This document shows positions 9,889 through 18,258 of a stretch of 64,000 nt of DNA, in pieces. The notes beneath the pieces were generated by a model. The model saw only the letters and a list, made by a program, of their open reading frames with translations. It was not told the origin of the DNA and searched no databases. Location of the stretch: assembly GCA_028285345.1 (NCBI GenBank), contig JANQPT010000044.1, positions 248,001 through 312,000 on the forward strand, written 5' to 3'. The translations under genes were made by a program, and so were the position numbers. Position 1 is the stretch's first letter. Each line of letters starts with the position of its first letter. This stretch comes from Planctomycetales bacterium (GTDB lineage Bacteria > Planctomycetota > Planctomycetia > Planctomycetales > Planctomycetaceae).

Positions 9889-9928
9889 GTGACTGAAACA
9901 TTTCTTAAGTTGCCGTTAATGTGACTGA
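9889..9928 (+). promoter_or_regulatory. Possible operator: direct repeat upstream of the BMC regulator
   Basis: The 8-mer GTGACTGA occurs at 9889-9896 and again at 9921-9928, 32 bases apart (about three helical turns), just upstream of the predicted promoter. Such spacing fits binding by a multimeric DeoR-type repressor to one face of DNA. This is an inference from repeat and position only. Confidence 0.3.
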
Positions 9929-9934
9929 TAATGA

Positions 9935-9963
9935 TTGATTTTGATTGTTCTGTTTGACATAAT
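9935..9963 (+). promoter_or_regulatory. Candidate sigma-70 promoter for the BMC regulator
   Basis: TTGATT (9935-9940) and CATAAT (9958-9963) are separated by 17 bases in an unusually AT-rich stretch, about 39 bases before the predicted start at 10002. The match to TTGACA-17-TATAAT is good but this was found by eye. Confidence 0.4.
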
Positions 9964-10001
9964 TTGGTTGAAATGCTTCATGAGGAAGAGGTTTCTTGCA
10001 A

Positions 10002-10757
10002 ATGTTGCTGGATCAACGAAGAAGGAAAATACTGCAAACCGTTGAAAATAGCGGGTTTGCGTCACTTCAGGACCTTGTGGATGAGACCGGAGTCAGCGAG
10101 TCGACCATTCGGCGGGACTTGGAGCATCTTGGTCGATCCGGTCATATCCGCCGCACGCGCGGCGGAGCCGCCTATGTGGGGGAGTCGCTTTCCGACCTCA
10201 ATGAACGTGGGACGCGAGCACTCTCGGAAAAACAGAGCGTCGCCCGGACCTTGGCGGCGATGATTGAGCCGGGCGAAGCGGTATTACTCGACGGCGGGAC
10301 GACAACATTGGAAGTTGCCCGCCATTTGATTGGCAAGTCACTGCAGGTCGTGACCAACTCGTTGCCCATCATCAATCTGCTGGCGAATGTCCAGGACATC
10401 GAACTGATCACAATCGGAGGATATTTGTACCCCAAAACCGGCGTCGCATTAGGCCCGGTGGCGATCGCGTCACTGTCACAGATTCATGTGCGGCGATTGA
10501 TCATCAGCGTGGGGGGCGTGACGGAGATCGGACTGTTTAACAGCAATACACTTTTGGTCGAAACGGAACGCCGCATGATGGATGTGGCGGAGGAAATTGT
10601 GGTGGTCACCGACAGCGGCAAGTTGGGCCATCGGTCCTTGGCGCACTTGGCGCCGTTGGAGCGGATCGATCGCGTCGTGGTCGATAGCGGAATCACGGAG
10701 GAATGGCGAAGAATTTTTGCCGACGCCGGCGTCGAAGTCACAGTCGCCGAGTCCTAA
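10002..10757 (+). CDS. DeoR-family transcriptional regulator of the BMC locus
   Basis: This 251-residue DeoR/GlpR-type repressor has an N-terminal winged helix (ASLQDLVDETGVSESTIRR, about residues 19-37) and a C-terminal sugar-phosphate sensing domain with the family's DGGTTTLEVARHL and VTNSLPIINLL stretches. ATG at 10002 was preferred over TTG at 9996 because GAGGAAGAGG ends 10 bases before the ATG. Family members usually bind a phosphorylated sugar intermediate, here plausibly fuculose-phosphate, rhamnulose-phosphate or DHAP. Being first in the cluster, it probably controls the locus and itself; a direct repeat and a promoter-like sequence lie just upstream. Confidence 0.9.
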   Translation: MLLDQRRRKILQTVENSGFASLQDLVDETGVSESTIRRDLEHLGRSGHIRRTRGGAAYVGESLSDLNERGTRALSEKQSVARTLAAMIEPGEAVLLDGGTTTLEVARHLIGKSLQVVTNSLPIINLLANVQDIELITIGGYLYPKTGVALGPVAIASLSQIHVRRLIISVGGVTEIGLFNSNTLLVETERRMMDVAEEIVVVTDSGKLGHRSLAHLAPLERIDRVVVDSGITEEWRRIFADAGVEVTVAES

Positions 10758-10761
10758 TCCC

Positions 10762-10902
10762 GTCGGTCCGGCTCTGCCGCGTGATTGAGGCGATACCAAC
10801 AGGCGGCCGGTAGAACCGGCCCTACGACACTAACCGAGTAGGTCCGGCTGTGCCGGACGACTCAAGCGAAACCTACAAGTGGCCGGTTGGTTTCACCGGC
10901 CC
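10762..10902. repeat. Palindromic repeats between regulator and pduL
   Basis: Two similar units occur: GTCGGTCCGGCTCTGCCG at about 10762 and GTAGGTCCGGCTGTGCCGGA at about 10838, each followed by GGCCGGT elements near 10804 and 10881 that form short hairpins (for example GGCCGGTTGGTTTCACCGGCC). This is repetitive extragenic palindrome-like DNA; it fills the gap between regulator and first enzyme gene. Confidence 0.55.
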
Positions 10903-10942
10903 GATGAGATCAACAGCAAGTTTTTAAACAAGTTATCCGCTC

Positions 10943-11647
10943 ATGACACAACTCAACGGTGGACTGACTCGAACTCAAGTCGAATCGATCGTGCGGGACA
11001 TCTTGCTCAGCCGGCTCAAGCCGGCAGTCGGGCAGCCGAATCCGCTGGTCGTCAACATCTCCGCACGGCACGTCCATCTGACGGACGAACATGTCGAAGT
11101 GCTGTACGGTGCCGGCGCCAAACTGGAGCCGCTGCGCGATTTGTATCAGGACGGCTACTACGCCGCCAAACAGACGGTGGCGGTGGTTGGTCCACGGCGG
11201 CGGATGATTCCCGAAGTCCGCGTGCTTGGGCCGACGCGGAGCGCCTCGCAGGTGGAACTTGCCTTTACCGACGGAATTTCGCTGGGGATTGAACTCCCGG
11301 TCCGCTGCAGCGGCGACCATCACGACACGCCCGGCTGCGTGCTCGTCGGCCCGGAAGGGGTCGTCGAACTGGATGCCGGAGTGATTCGCGCGGAGCGTCA
11401 CGTGCACATGGGGCCGGCGGATCTTGAACATTACGGCGTCAACGATGGCGACCGGCTACAGCTGCGGATTCAATCCGCAGGCTGTACGACGGTGATGGAA
11501 GACCTGTTGGTGCGTGCGGGCAGCGACGTGAAATTGGAAGTCCATCTCGACACCGATGAAGGCAACGCCGCGTCGCTCGACCGGGCGACGCATGTCGATT
11601 TGGTTGTGCCGGGACAGAAACCGGAAGATTGTGCGTGCAAACATTGA
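10943..11647 (+). CDS. pduL: PduL-type phosphotransacylase (BMC cargo)
   Basis: This 234-residue enzyme would move the acyl group of an acyl-CoA (likely lactyl- or propionyl-CoA) to phosphate, regenerating CoA inside the shell. It shows the PduL metal-binding histidines: [11 protein letters not shown] (H43, H45) and ERHVHMGP (H153, H155), the second in the repeated half of the beta-barrel pair. Residues 8-25 ([18 protein letters not shown]) form an amphipathic helix followed by a Pro/Gly linker, the usual form of an encapsulation peptide. The C-terminus ends in a short Cys/His tail (CACKH). First enzyme gene of the operon. Confidence 0.95.
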   Translation: MTQLNGGLTRTQVESIVRDILLSRLKPAVGQPNPLVVNISARHVHLTDEHVEVLYGAGAKLEPLRDLYQDGYYAAKQTVAVVGPRRRMIPEVRVLGPTRSASQVELAFTDGISLGIELPVRCSGDHHDTPGCVLVGPEGVVELDAGVIRAERHVHMGPADLEHYGVNDGDRLQLRIQSAGCTTVMEDLLVRAGSDVKLEVHLDTDEGNAASLDRATHVDLVVPGQKPEDCACKH

Positions 11648-11654
11648 ATTGAGA

Positions 11655-11743
11655 ATGTCAGGCATGGAGCAATCAATGGCCGTCGTCCGGCCAATGTGTT
11701 TGGCAATGAACAATTTGGACGGGCGCGTCAGAGCGTGCCTGAC
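11655..11743. repeat. Inverted repeat between pduL and first shell gene
   Basis: GTCAGGCA at 11655-11662 is mirrored by TGCCTGAC at about 11736-11743, with an inner GGCCGTCGTCCGGCC hairpin near 11680. It lies in the 175-base gap before a strong GAGGAG ribosome binding site. Confidence 0.45.
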
Positions 11744-11822
11744 CTACAGTCGAAGTTTTTTAGAAACCGGCGGGACAGTTTGACCCGCATTACATTTTGT
11801 CTCGCAACACGAGGAGCAAAAG

Positions 11823-12116
11823 ATGGCGAAAGCGATGGAAGCCTTGGGCATGATTGAGACGCGGGGATTGATCTCCCTGATTGAAGCATCGGATGCGATG
11901 TTGAAAGCGGCCAACGTCGAATTGGTGGGCTGGGAGAAAGTCGGTAGCGGGTTGGTGACGGTGTTTGCCGTTGGCGACGTCGCCGCCGTGAAAGCCGCCG
12001 TCGACGCGGGCGCCAGCGCCGCCAGCAAAGTGGGCGAGGTGGTCAGCGTGCAAGTCATTCCGCGTCCGCACGAAGATCTGGCCGGCATTATTCCCGCTGC
12101 CAAAGCGAGCAAGTAA
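11823..12116 (+). CDS. BMC-H shell protein (hexamer), first copy
   Basis: This 97-residue protein is a single BMC domain: [20 protein letters not shown] at the start, the AANVELVG strand, a pore loop KVGSGLVTV, the [13 protein letters not shown] helix and the closing VIPRPHEDL. Six copies would form a hexagonal tile with a central pore for metabolites. A strong ribosome binding site (GAGGAG, 7 bases before ATG) suggests high expression, as expected for the main facet protein. The next shell gene follows after 63 bases and differs at the pore loop. Confidence 0.97.
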   Translation: MAKAMEALGMIETRGLISLIEASDAMLKAANVELVGWEKVGSGLVTVFAVGDVAAVKAAVDAGASAASKVGEVVSVQVIPRPHEDLAGIIPAAKASK

Positions 12117-12179
12117 TCGTCCGTTTACAGGGAATTTGGACTCTTTATTAACTCCTGACATTTGGGACATGGAAATATC

Positions 12180-12449
12180 ATGAGCGGAGAAGCCATTGGA
12201 TTAATTGAGACCAAGGGATTGGTGGCTCAAATTGAGGCGGCGGATGCCATGCTCAAGGCGGCGAACGTCACCTTGGTGCAGCAAGTGCAAATCGGCGGAT
12301 CGTATATCACGACGATCATTCGCGGTGACGTCGGTTCGGTGCGGGCTGCCGTCGATTCGGGCGCAGAGATCGCCGGGCGCGTCGGGGAATTGGTTGGAGC
12401 CCACGTAATCGCGCGGCCGGAAGAGACGGTGTTGAAGTTGTTCGCGTGA
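12180..12449 (+). CDS. BMC-H shell protein (hexamer), second copy
   Basis: This 89-residue BMC-domain protein is a paralogue of the first: GEAIGLIETKGLVAQIEAAD, AANVTLVQQ, then the pore loop QIGGSYITT and the VRAAVDSGAEIAGRVGEL helix. The pore segment is GGS instead of GSG and the C-terminus is shorter, so the two tiles probably differ in pore chemistry and could form mixed facets. ATG at 12180 gives the canonical BMC-H start; an upstream TTG at 12162 only adds six unrelated residues. Confidence 0.97.
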   Translation: MSGEAIGLIETKGLVAQIEAADAMLKAANVTLVQQVQIGGSYITTIIRGDVGSVRAAVDSGAEIAGRVGELVGAHVIARPEETVLKLFA

Positions 12450-12467
12450 GACCACGGGGTTTGTTTT

Positions 12468-12703
12468 AACCACGGAGACACGGAGACACGCAGTTTTGGG
12501 AAATCCTAAATCCGAATATCGAAATTCGAAACAAATTCAAATGACCTAAATCAGAATGACCAAAACCCTGTTTTGGCTTAGTTCGAAATCAGACACGATC
12601 TCACAGTTTTTGTCATTTGAAATTCGGATTTTGAATTTGTTTCTGATTTCGAATTTCGTGCTTCGAATTTCTTCTCCGTGTCTCGGTGTCTCCGTGGTTC
12701 AAA
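12468..12703. repeat. Long imperfect palindrome, family A copy 1
   Basis: The left arm has ACCACGGAGACACGGAGACA then GAAATTCGAAACAAATTC; the right arm has GAATTTGTTTCTGATTTCG then CCGTGTCTCGGTGTCTCCGT. The arms are near reverse complements around a variable AT-rich centre. Further copies lie at 16632, 19264 and 26077. It is much richer in AT than the genes around it. A copy of the short AGGCGGGAGCCTG repeat follows at about 12717-12731. Confidence 0.8.
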
Positions 12704-12760
12704 TCAGCGATCTCGCTAGGCGGGAGCCTGGCTTCGTTTTCGATTGAATGGATGCTTGCC

Positions 12761-13942
12761 ATGAAGGTCCTTGTCGCCAATCTCGGTTCTACGAGTTTCA
12801 AGTACCGCCTCTTCGACCTCGACGCCGATGTGCAACTGGCGCGCGGCGGAATCGATCGCATCGGCGGAGCGGAGAGCTCGTGCAGCGTCGAAATTGGTGA
12901 TCATCGGGCTTCGATGAAGCGGCAGATTCCCGATCACGCGGCGGCGGTCAAGATTTGCCTCGAGCAATTGACCGATCCCGAACACGGTTGCCTGTCGTCG
13001 GTCGGCGACGTGGCGGTGATCGGGTTTAAGACGGTCTTCGCCGGACGGCTCAGCGGCGTGCGTGTTGTGGACGACGAACTGTTGGCGGCGATGGAGGAGT
13101 TGGCGGATATTGCGCCCGCGCACAATCCGCCCTATGTGAAAGCGATGCGGCAATTGCGGGAGGCCTGTCCGGAAATTCCACTCGTGGCAGCACTGGAAAC
13201 AGCGTTCCACGAGACGATTCCTCCAGAAAATCGGATGTACGCCGTTCCAGCCGAATGGCAGAGCAAGTATCAGGTGCAAAAGTGGGGTTTTCACGGTGCG
13301 AGCCATCGTTACATCACGACGCGGATCGCGGAGATTTTAGAGCGGGACGACCTGCGGGTGATTTCCTGCCATTTGGGCGGGAGCAACTCGCTCTGTGCGG
13401 CGCGGGGCGGCGTGTCGTTGGCGAACAGTTTGGGCATGAGCCCGCAATCGGGCTTGCCGCACAATAACCGTGTCGGCGATTTCGATCCGTTCGCGTTGCC
13501 GGTTTTGATGCGGGCGACCGGCATGAGTTTGGCGGAGTTGTTAGAGGAATTGGCGAATCAAAGCGGATTGTTGGGCGTCAGCGGACTGAGCGGCGACGTC
13601 CGCGATTTGGAGGAAGCGGCGGCGGAGGGACATGAGGGAGCACAATTGGCACTGGATGTATTTGTGTCGGGCATCCGCCACTACTTGGGTGGCTATTTGA
13701 CGATTCTGGGCGGCGCGGACGCGATCGTGTTCACCGGCGGAATCGGTGAGAACAGCCGGCTGATCCGCGAGCGGGTCTGTGACAACATGCAGTGGGCGGG
13801 AATCGAGTTGGATGCGGAATTGAATCAACAAGTCGACGGCGAAACCAAAATCTCAACGGCCAATAGCGGAACGGAGATTTGGGTGGTGCCGACGAACGAA
13901 GAAATCATTGTCGCCCGGCAAGCGGCGGCGGCGATTTCATGA
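12761..13942 (+). CDS. ackA: Acetate/propionate kinase homologue (BMC-associated)
   Basis: This 393-residue ASKHA-fold kinase would convert the acyl-phosphate made by PduL to acid plus ATP. It keeps [14 protein letters not shown] at the start, [18 protein letters not shown] and the C-terminal NEE. Two usual active-site blocks are altered: the FDTAFHQTMP motif, whose Asp is catalytic in AckA, reads [10 protein letters not shown] (E146), and MGTRSGDIDP reads [10 protein letters not shown], keeping only the Arg. It may therefore be tuned to lactyl-phosphate, or be slow. ATG at 12761 aligns with the family start; the frame continues upstream to 12686 into the repeat. No encapsulation helix is seen. 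Confidence 0.9.
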   Translation: MKVLVANLGSTSFKYRLFDLDADVQLARGGIDRIGGAESSCSVEIGDHRASMKRQIPDHAAAVKICLEQLTDPEHGCLSSVGDVAVIGFKTVFAGRLSGVRVVDDELLAAMEELADIAPAHNPPYVKAMRQLREACPEIPLVAALETAFHETIPPENRMYAVPAEWQSKYQVQKWGFHGASHRYITTRIAEILERDDLRVISCHLGGSNSLCAARGGVSLANSLGMSPQSGLPHNNRVGDFDPFALPVLMRATGMSLAELLEELANQSGLLGVSGLSGDVRDLEEAAAEGHEGAQLALDVFVSGIRHYLGGYLTILGGADAIVFTGGIGENSRLIRERVCDNMQWAGIELDAELNQQVDGETKISTANSGTEIWVVPTNEEIIVARQAAAAIS

Positions 13943-13964
13943 TGTGGCGGGTAATGGCGAATGA

Positions 13965-14040
13965 ACCCCCGGCAAAACCGAGGGCTGAGAGACGGGGTTA
14001 ACGATCATTTTCTAGAAGCCCCCGGCTTTGCCGGGGGTCA
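13965..14040 (+). repeat. GC-rich hairpin repeat between ackA and BMC-P
   Basis: GAACCCCCGGCAAAACCG at about 13972 is followed by a near-perfect stem-loop GCCCCCGGCTTTGCCGGGGG at about 14018-14037. There is no T-run after it, so it is not a typical terminator; it could slow decay or processing of the mRNA. Confidence 0.6.
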
Positions 14041-14068
14041 TCGACGACGAATCAATTGAGGAATTGAC

Positions 14069-14386
14069 ATGTTTTTGGCACGCATCACCGGCAGCGTAGT
14101 TTCGACGCAAAAGGTCGAAGTGATGGTCGGCCAGAAATTGCTGATTGTCGAGCCGCTGCGGGTCGACGAGAAGGATCAAAGTTCGCTCAAGCCGACCGGT
14201 CGCACGTTTGTGGTCGTCGACACGGTCGGCGCGGGCGAGGGCGAGGTAGTGTTGTGTGTCCAAGGGTCAAGCGCACGATTTACGCCTCAGACCAAGACGC
14301 TGCCGATTGACGCGGCGATTATTGGGATTGTGGATCAAGTGCATGTGAAGTCGAAGTCGGTGTTTAGTGCAAGCGATTCAGGATAA
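14069..14386 (+). CDS. BMC-P shell vertex protein (EutN/CcmL), first copy
   Basis: This 105-residue protein belongs to the EutN/CcmL family, whose pentamers cap the vertices of the BMC shell. It shows the typical start MFLARITGSVVSTQKVEVM, the VDTVGAGEGEVVLCVQGSSAR core and a closing DAAIIGIVDQVHV. The C-terminal tail (KSKSVFSASDSG) is longer than in the other two copies. ATG 14069 follows AATTGAGGAATTGAC, with GAGG in good position. The membrane protein gene starts 26 bases downstream. Confidence 0.95.
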   Translation: MFLARITGSVVSTQKVEVMVGQKLLIVEPLRVDEKDQSSLKPTGRTFVVVDTVGAGEGEVVLCVQGSSARFTPQTKTLPIDAAIIGIVDQVHVKSKSVFSASDSG

Positions 14387-14412
14387 GGGCTCTTTCAGAA
14401 AGGATTGAAACG

Positions 14413-14955
14413 ATGCCGACCAGCAGACAGCAGCTTCCGGATTCCGTGGACGCCGTGACGCGCACGACTCAGGTCATTGTTTGCGCGTTGGCGATGGGGT
14501 TATTGACATTCTCCGGGTTTGCGATTTTCAAGCGAATGGACCAGCAACCTGAAGATGGGATTTTCCTGATCATTGGCGTTGTGTTTGCGGCAATGGCGAT
14601 TGTGATGAGGTTCGTTGTGCCGCCGTTGATCGTATCGGCTCAACGAAAACAGATTGCCGGCATGTTGCCGGACGTTTCACGGGAACCGTTTGCAGAGGAT
14701 CAGCAGCAGGCGGATTCGGAGGCGTTTCGGCAGTTGTACGGATTATTTCAGCTCAAAACGATCATTGCCGCCGCAATCCTGGAAGGTGCGGGATTTATGA
14801 ATCTGATTGCCTACATGAATGAGGGGCAAATGACCTCCCTGATTGTCGCATTCGTCGTGATGGCCTTGGTTTTGATGCTGTTTCCCACGCGAAGCGGCGT
14901 CGAGAACTGGATCGAGGGCGAAATCGCCACGATCGAACAAGTGCGGCATTTTTGA
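14413..14955 (+). CDS. Membrane protein of unknown function inside the BMC operon
   Basis: This 180-residue protein has four likely transmembrane helices: about residues 21-37 (IVCALAMGLLTFSGFAI), 50-75 (IFLIIGVVFAAMAIVM), 112-130 (LKTIIAAAILEGAGFMNLI) and 138-156 (SLIVAFVVMALVLMLF). Helices 1-2 and 3-4 are each joined by short turns, giving a hairpin pair layout. It starts with an AAAGGA ribosome binding site 26 bases after a shell gene, so it is co-transcribed with the shell. No family is recognised. It might be a transporter or membrane anchor, but the sequence does not say which. Confidence 0.82.
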   Translation: MPTSRQQLPDSVDAVTRTTQVIVCALAMGLLTFSGFAIFKRMDQQPEDGIFLIIGVVFAAMAIVMRFVVPPLIVSAQRKQIAGMLPDVSREPFAEDQQQADSEAFRQLYGLFQLKTIIAAAILEGAGFMNLIAYMNEGQMTSLIVAFVVMALVLMLFPTRSGVENWIEGEIATIEQVRHF

Positions 14956-14969
14956 ATTGTTATTGTTCC

Positions 14970-15085
14970 CAAACCGACGGCTTCGCCGTCGTGTTCGACG
15001 TGTCCGACGTGAAATCCAAGCCAACAAACTGACGCACCATAAACCGTATCACCGAACGCGACGGCGAAGCCATCGGCTTGGTGGA
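14970..15085. repeat. Hairpin-ended repeat, family C copy 1
   Basis: The element begins AACCGACGGCTTCGCCGTCG, a hairpin, and ends CGACGGCGAAGCCATCGGCT, which mirrors the start. A second copy lies at 20453-20568 in the same operon; both end in CTTGGTGGA. A related short hairpin occurs near 8958. Confidence 0.7.
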
Positions 15086-15126
15086 CCAAACATACGATTT
15101 CCAATTCACAACGAGACGAAATTACT

Positions 15127-16554
15127 ATGCAAGCGACCGAACAGGCGATCCGGCAAGTCGTGCAGGAAGTTTTGGCCCAACTTGGCAGCAACGGACGGAT
15201 GAACGGCAGCGGCTCCGCGCACGGCAACGGCGATTGGGGTGTGTTTCAAACCGTCGACGACGCCGTCGCCGCTGCTGAGGACGGGTTTCGCAAACTGGCC
15301 GAGCGTCCCGTCTCCGACCGGGTGAAGATCGTGCAGTGCATCAAAGACCTTTGCACGAGCCAGGCGGAGGAGTTGGGCCGGCTGGAACTGGAAGAAACCG
15401 GCATCGGACGGCTGGACCACAAGATTCAAAAGCTAAAAATTATCGCGCTGGTGCCGGGAGTCGAATTCCTGAAGTGCGACGCCGTTAGCGGCGATCACGG
15501 ACTGACGGTGACGGAATACGCCCCGTTTGGTGTGATCGGCAAGATCACGCCCGTGACGCACTCACTGCCGACGCTGGCCAGTAACGCGATTTCGATGATC
15601 TCCGGCGGCAACACGCTCGTCTGCAATCCGCATCCGTCGGGACGGCTGATCGCCTGCGAGGGAACGCGGCGGATCAATCGCGCGATCTATGAAGCGACGG
15701 GGCTGGAGAACTTGATCACGATCCTCGACAACCCCACGATCGAGACCGCCAACGAAATCTTCGAACATCGCGGCGTGCGGATTATTTGCGTGACGGGCGG
15801 GCCGTTCGTGGCCCGCGCTGCCATGCAGAGCCGCAAACGGGCGATCGTCGCCGGTCCGGGCAATCCGCCGGTCGTCGTCGACGAAACGGCCGATATCGAC
15901 AACGCCGCCCGTTCGATCATCACCGGCGGCGCGTTCGACAACAATTTGCTGTGCATCGGCGAAAAGGAGGTCTTCGCCGTCGAGTCGATCTTCGACGAGC
16001 TGTTGAATGCCATGCCTCGGCACGGCGGGTACCAATTGAACTGCTCGCAGATTGACCAACTCACAAAACTGGCCTTCGATCCACCCAAAGACGGCTCGGA
16101 CCACCACGTGCTCAATCGCGATTTGGTTGGCAAGGATGCGTCGGTGCTGGCCGAAATGATTGGCCTGTCGGTGCCGGCGGGGACTGACTTGTTGTACGGC
16201 GAGACCGACGAGAGCAACCCGTTCGTTCCCGAGGAGCAGATGATGCCGTTTGTGCCGTTCGTTCGCTGCCGCGACGCGATGCAGGGCATCGAACTGGCCA
16301 AGAAACACGAACACGGCTTCGGGCACACGAGCATGATTCACTCGCGCAATGTTCGCACCATGACCATCATGGGGCGGGAAATGAATACAACGTTGTACGT
16401 CAAAAACGGCCCGAGCTCCGCCGGGTTGGGGCTGGGCGGCGAAGGGTATTTGTCGTTCAGCATCGCCACGCCGACTGGCGAGGGAGTGACCAACCCGCTC
16501 ACGTTCACGCGTCAACGGCGATGCGCGATGGTGGATGAGTTGCGGATTATTTGA
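15127..16554 (+). CDS. CoA-acylating aldehyde dehydrogenase (PduP-like, BMC cargo)
   Basis: This 475-residue enzyme would oxidise lactaldehyde (or propionaldehyde) with NAD and CoA to the acyl-CoA. Residues 3-20 ([18 protein letters not shown]) form an amphipathic helix joined by a Gly/Ser/Asn-rich linker to the catalytic part, the classic encapsulation peptide layout. The catalytic cysteine is C276 in [11 protein letters not shown], and the NAD-site and CoA-type signatures ([22 protein letters not shown]) are present. The end ([13 protein letters not shown]) also matches the PduP/EutE group. Together with PduL and the kinase it forms the aldehyde-to-acid branch. Confidence 0.95.
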   Translation: MQATEQAIRQVVQEVLAQLGSNGRMNGSGSAHGNGDWGVFQTVDDAVAAAEDGFRKLAERPVSDRVKIVQCIKDLCTSQAEELGRLELEETGIGRLDHKIQKLKIIALVPGVEFLKCDAVSGDHGLTVTEYAPFGVIGKITPVTHSLPTLASNAISMISGGNTLVCNPHPSGRLIACEGTRRINRAIYEATGLENLITILDNPTIETANEIFEHRGVRIICVTGGPFVARAAMQSRKRAIVAGPGNPPVVVDETADIDNAARSIITGGAFDNNLLCIGEKEVFAVESIFDELLNAMPRHGGYQLNCSQIDQLTKLAFDPPKDGSDHHVLNRDLVGKDASVLAEMIGLSVPAGTDLLYGETDESNPFVPEEQMMPFVPFVRCRDAMQGIELAKKHEHGFGHTSMIHSRNVRTMTIMGREMNTTLYVKNGPSSAGLGLGGEGYLSFSIATPTGEGVTNPLTFTRQRRCAMVDELRII

Positions 16555-16880
16555 GGGCGGAATGTGTGATAACGATTCTTAGCCACGGATGAACACGGAT
16601 ATTGGTGCGAGGGACGCGCTGAAAAGAATTTAACCACGGAGACACAGAGACACGGAGATCTAAAAAATCCGAAATCCGAAGCACGAAATTCGAAACAAAT
16701 TCAAAATCCAAAATTCGAACGACAGAAACGTTTCGACTTTTAGTCATTTGAATTTGTGATTTGTTTAGGATTTCGATTTTCGTGCTTTGAGTTTTTCTTC
16801 GTGTCTCCGTGGTTCAAACAAATAGTGCTTTCGAACGGATTTGTCCCCGCAACGGACTGTGGGGATCAGAGGACAAGAAA
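16555..16880. repeat. Repeat-filled gap, palindrome family A copy 2
   Basis: The family A element spans about 16632-16817, with ACCACGGAGACACAGAGACA on the left and CGTGTCTCCGTGGTTCAAA on the right. It is preceded at about 16578 by TTAGCCACGGATGAACACGG, a second short repeat type. No gene lies in the gap. Confidence 0.75.
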
Positions 16881-17138
16881 ATGCAACTGGGACGTGTAGT
16901 GGGGACGGCGACGGCGACGGTCAAGCATGACACCTTGGCCGGCTGGCGGCTGGTCTTGATTCAGATGTTGGACGCTGCCGGCGGCGCGGACGGCGATCCG
17001 CAACTGGGGATCGACAGTCTGGGCAGCAGCCGCGGCGAAACCGTGATCGTCACCAGCGACGGCAATGCTGTTCGAGAAATTGTAGGACAAGAAACTTGCC
17101 CCGTCCGCTGGGCGGTAATTGGACTTCCCGACGAATGA
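16881..17138 (+). CDS. BMC-P shell vertex protein (EutN/CcmL), second copy
   Basis: This 85-residue pentamer protein has the full short EutN/CcmL fold: MQLGRVVGTATATVKHDTL, KLVLIQ-like strand RLVLIQMLD, GIDSLGSSRGETVIVTSDG and the ending RWAVIGLPDE. ATG at 16881 was chosen since it begins the conserved domain; the frame opens upstream at 16809 inside the repeat. Its stop overlaps the next start (ATGA at 17135-17138), so translation of the two is probably coupled. Confidence 0.95.
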   Translation: MQLGRVVGTATATVKHDTLAGWRLVLIQMLDAAGGADGDPQLGIDSLGSSRGETVIVTSDGNAVREIVGQETCPVRWAVIGLPDE

Positions 17139-17854
17139 CGACCGATCGACAAACCATTGAGCAGATTGTGATCGCCGCGATCGAAAAGCACTTCGGCGAT
17201 CAATCCCCGCCGCGCGCACAGCCTGATCGCGTTGCGGTGGAGCAAGACTGCGCGCCGTCTGAAACGGTCGAGTCGAACAACTGCGTGATTTCTGACAAGG
17301 TGGTTACCGCGGAAATCCTCGAGGCACAAATCAACGGACACGCCGCCTTCCAAATCGGCGAGCGCGCGGTGCTGACCCCCTCCGCCTACGACTACATCCA
17401 TGAGCATCAGTTGAATTGGAGCCGCGGAACAGAGGTCCGCGCAGAAAATCGATCGGCCGCGTTTTTGGCCGCCGTGGTGTCGGCGACTCCGCACGTTTCA
17501 CGGATTTTCGACGAATTGGCCGGCGGTTGGACGTTGGAATTGCAGGCGAATACCCGCGTGTCGGCCCGCAAAGCGGTCTCCGCGATCAGTCGCGGCGAGG
17601 TATCCGGCGTCGCGGTTGTCTCCGGCAAACCGCAGGTGGTCTCGTGCCTGGTGAATCGATCTCCAAAGGTGCGGGCGGCCGTAGTGCAGAATCTCGCTGA
17701 ACTGAACGCGGCCATTGACGAGATCGGCGTGAACGTCATTGCGATCAATCCGGAGCAATTCGGCGGGTTTCAGTTACGGCAGGTGTTGGTGCAGTTCAGC
17801 GAAAACTTGCCGCAAGCGCCGGATGCTTGGGAGAGTTTGAGTCGATTGTGGTGA
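17135..17854 (+). CDS. BMC-associated protein with possible RpiB-like remnant
   Basis: This 239-residue protein has no firm family. Residues 3-22 (TDRQTIEQIVIAAIEKHFGD) form an amphipathic helix like the encapsulation helices of its neighbours, followed by a Pro-rich linker. Residues about 76-96 (GERAVLTPSAYDYIHEHQLN) resemble the TPSA-type segment seen in other BMC proteins such as EutT and EutQ. The C-terminal half (AVVSGKPQVVSCLVNRSP then KVRAAVVQNLAELNAAI and GVNVIAIN) resembles the RpiB/LacAB sugar-phosphate isomerase core, but the usual catalytic GTG loop is not evident. It overlaps the upstream shell gene by four bases, so it is a close partner of that gene. A structural or adaptor role is possible. 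Confidence 0.75.
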   Translation: MTTDRQTIEQIVIAAIEKHFGDQSPPRAQPDRVAVEQDCAPSETVESNNCVISDKVVTAEILEAQINGHAAFQIGERAVLTPSAYDYIHEHQLNWSRGTEVRAENRSAAFLAAVVSATPHVSRIFDELAGGWTLELQANTRVSARKAVSAISRGEVSGVAVVSGKPQVVSCLVNRSPKVRAAVVQNLAELNAAIDEIGVNVIAINPEQFGGFQLRQVLVQFSENLPQAPDAWESLSRLW

Positions 17855-17869
17855 CGGGAACCAAGAGAT

Positions 17870-17946
17870 GTAGGGCAGGCTCCCGCCTGCCGCAAAGACT
17901 TAATGCACATTTAACGGCACAGGCGTCAGGCGGGAGCCTGACCTAC
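17870..17946. repeat. Inverted repeat with AGGCGGGAGCCTG units
   Basis: GTAGGGCAGGCTCCCGCCTG at about 17871 is mirrored by CAGGCGGGAGCCTGACCTAC at about 17927-17946. Related single units occur at about 12717-12731 and 18311-18340 within the same operon. Confidence 0.65.
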
Positions 17947-17964
17947 GAAAACAAGGACAATTAA

Positions 17965-18243
17965 ATGCGAATTGCGGAAGTGATCGGCAAAGTGACGCTG
18001 TCGAAGTTTCATCCCGACCTGCGGGGTGCGACTTGGCTGGTTGCGGTGCCGTTGTCGCTGGAAGCCATTCAAGGGCAATCGGACGGTCGCGGCGAACCGT
18101 ACGTCGTTTACGACGAGCGGGCCGCTGCCGAAGGGTGCCTGATCGCCGTCAGCGAAGGCGCCGAGGCGGCGGCGCCGTTTCACCCCGACGTGAAGCCAAT
18201 CGACGCTTACAACACGGCGATTCTAGATTCGATTGATTTTTGA
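17965..18243 (+). CDS. BMC-P shell vertex protein (EutN/CcmL), third copy
   Basis: This 92-residue EutN/CcmL protein begins MRIAEVIGKVTLSKFHPDL and contains TWLVAVPLS, YVVYDERAAAEGCLIAVSEG and the ending YNTAILDSIDF. It is the most divergent of the three vertex proteins: the loop after strand two is longer and the C-terminus carries the usual final strand (AILDSI) in a modified form. Having three pentamer genes against two hexamer genes suggests vertices that differ or that bind different partners. Confidence 0.94.
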   Translation: MRIAEVIGKVTLSKFHPDLRGATWLVAVPLSLEAIQGQSDGRGEPYVVYDERAAAEGCLIAVSEGAEAAAPFHPDVKPIDAYNTAILDSIDF

Positions 18244-18258
18244 GTGAGCAGACCAACT

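Noticed and set aside
13965-14040. GC-rich hairpin as an intrinsic terminator after ackA
   Set aside because: No T-run follows and shell genes continue in the same direction directly afterward; treated as a repeat or stem instead.
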